Shown piece by piece: positions 63,961-64,000 of a stretch of 64,000 nt of DNA (position 1 is the first letter of the stretch; every line of letters begins with the position of its first letter). Made by a program: the position numbers and the translations under genes. The notes beneath the pieces were generated by a model. The model did not search any database. It worked only from the letters and a program-made list of their open reading frames with translations, and was not told the origin of the DNA. This DNA comes from Clostridium sp. (lineage in GTDB: Bacteria > Bacillota > Clostridia > Clostridiales > Clostridiaceae), in contig NZ_JAKVOI010000001.1 in assembly GCF_022482905.1 (NCBI RefSeq), positions 1,055,958-1,119,957 on the forward strand. The letters are read 5' to 3'.

Positions 63961-64000
63961 ATGGCAGAAATGATTGAACAGCCGAGATATGCCTGTGCAA
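63961..64000 (+). CDS. Nitrogenase-like K subunit, paralogue K7 (3' partial)
   Basis: ATG 63961 behind AAGGAGG. Only 13 codons are visible (MAEMIEQPRYACA). QPRYACA matches the N-terminal P-cluster Cys region of the other K proteins, so the gene continues beyond the window. Confidence 0.75.
   Translation, partial: MAEMIEQPRYACA

Overview
The window is low-GC, Gram-positive DNA of the Clostridium type. The evidence is AT-rich codon use, strong AGGAGG ribosome binding sites, S-box and T-box leaders, agr genes and cell-wall-binding repeat proteins. I would place it in Clostridium sensu stricto (a kluyveri/ljungdahlii-like species is a guess). I saw no tRNA, rRNA, CRISPR array or transposase.

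Layout. 1-909: end of an ABC-2 permease gene. 1066-3817: an agr-type quorum-sensing locus (LytTR regulator, GHKL kinase, convergent agrB/agrD). 4028-9507: small genes under T-box and S-box leaders (two YezD/DUF2292 proteins, a ROK regulator, a GNAT enzyme, a double-HTH TetR protein) and a remnant of a class III aminotransferase. 9512-17403: a sulfonate-type ABC transporter, an odd radical SAM protein, flavin split-barrel proteins, metK and a degenerate GldA-like protein. 17455-22403: a minus-strand metY plus ABC transporter unit and a third split-barrel gene. 22444-33849: a copper-handling block with a CopA ATPase, a two-component pair, two duplicated cell-wall proteins, a TauE/SafE-cupredoxin fusion and a membrane-anchored protein. 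34182-64000: seven consecutive nitrogenase-like D/K gene pairs (the last K runs off the window) with one NifH, one NifB, one NifX-like protein, a second metY-like gene and further sulfonate-type ABC transporter genes.

The D and K proteins keep the P-cluster cysteines and the cofactor-binding Cys of nitrogenase. All seven D proteins replace the residues equivalent to NifD Gln191, His195 and His442, so they are not N2-fixing nitrogenases. The association with metY, metK, SAM riboswitches and organosulfur importers matches the methylthio-alkane reductase (Mar) idea: nitrogenase-like enzymes that release methanethiol for methionine synthesis. The multiplicity suggests several substrates served by shared NifH and NifB.

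The most striking signal is regulatory. A short conserved RNA hairpin (GAC, a 4-bp covarying stem with a 4-5 nt A-rich loop, then AGG) occurs 13 times. Each copy runs into a terminator that uses its 3' side, so the two folds look mutually exclusive. It precedes metK, both metY units, nifH, nifB, three D/K units, the ROK gene, copA and both cell-wall protein genes. In four places it follows an S-box and in one it precedes an S-box. I do not recognise it as a named RNA family. It links the nitrogenase-like sulfur system with copper handling in one putative regulon.
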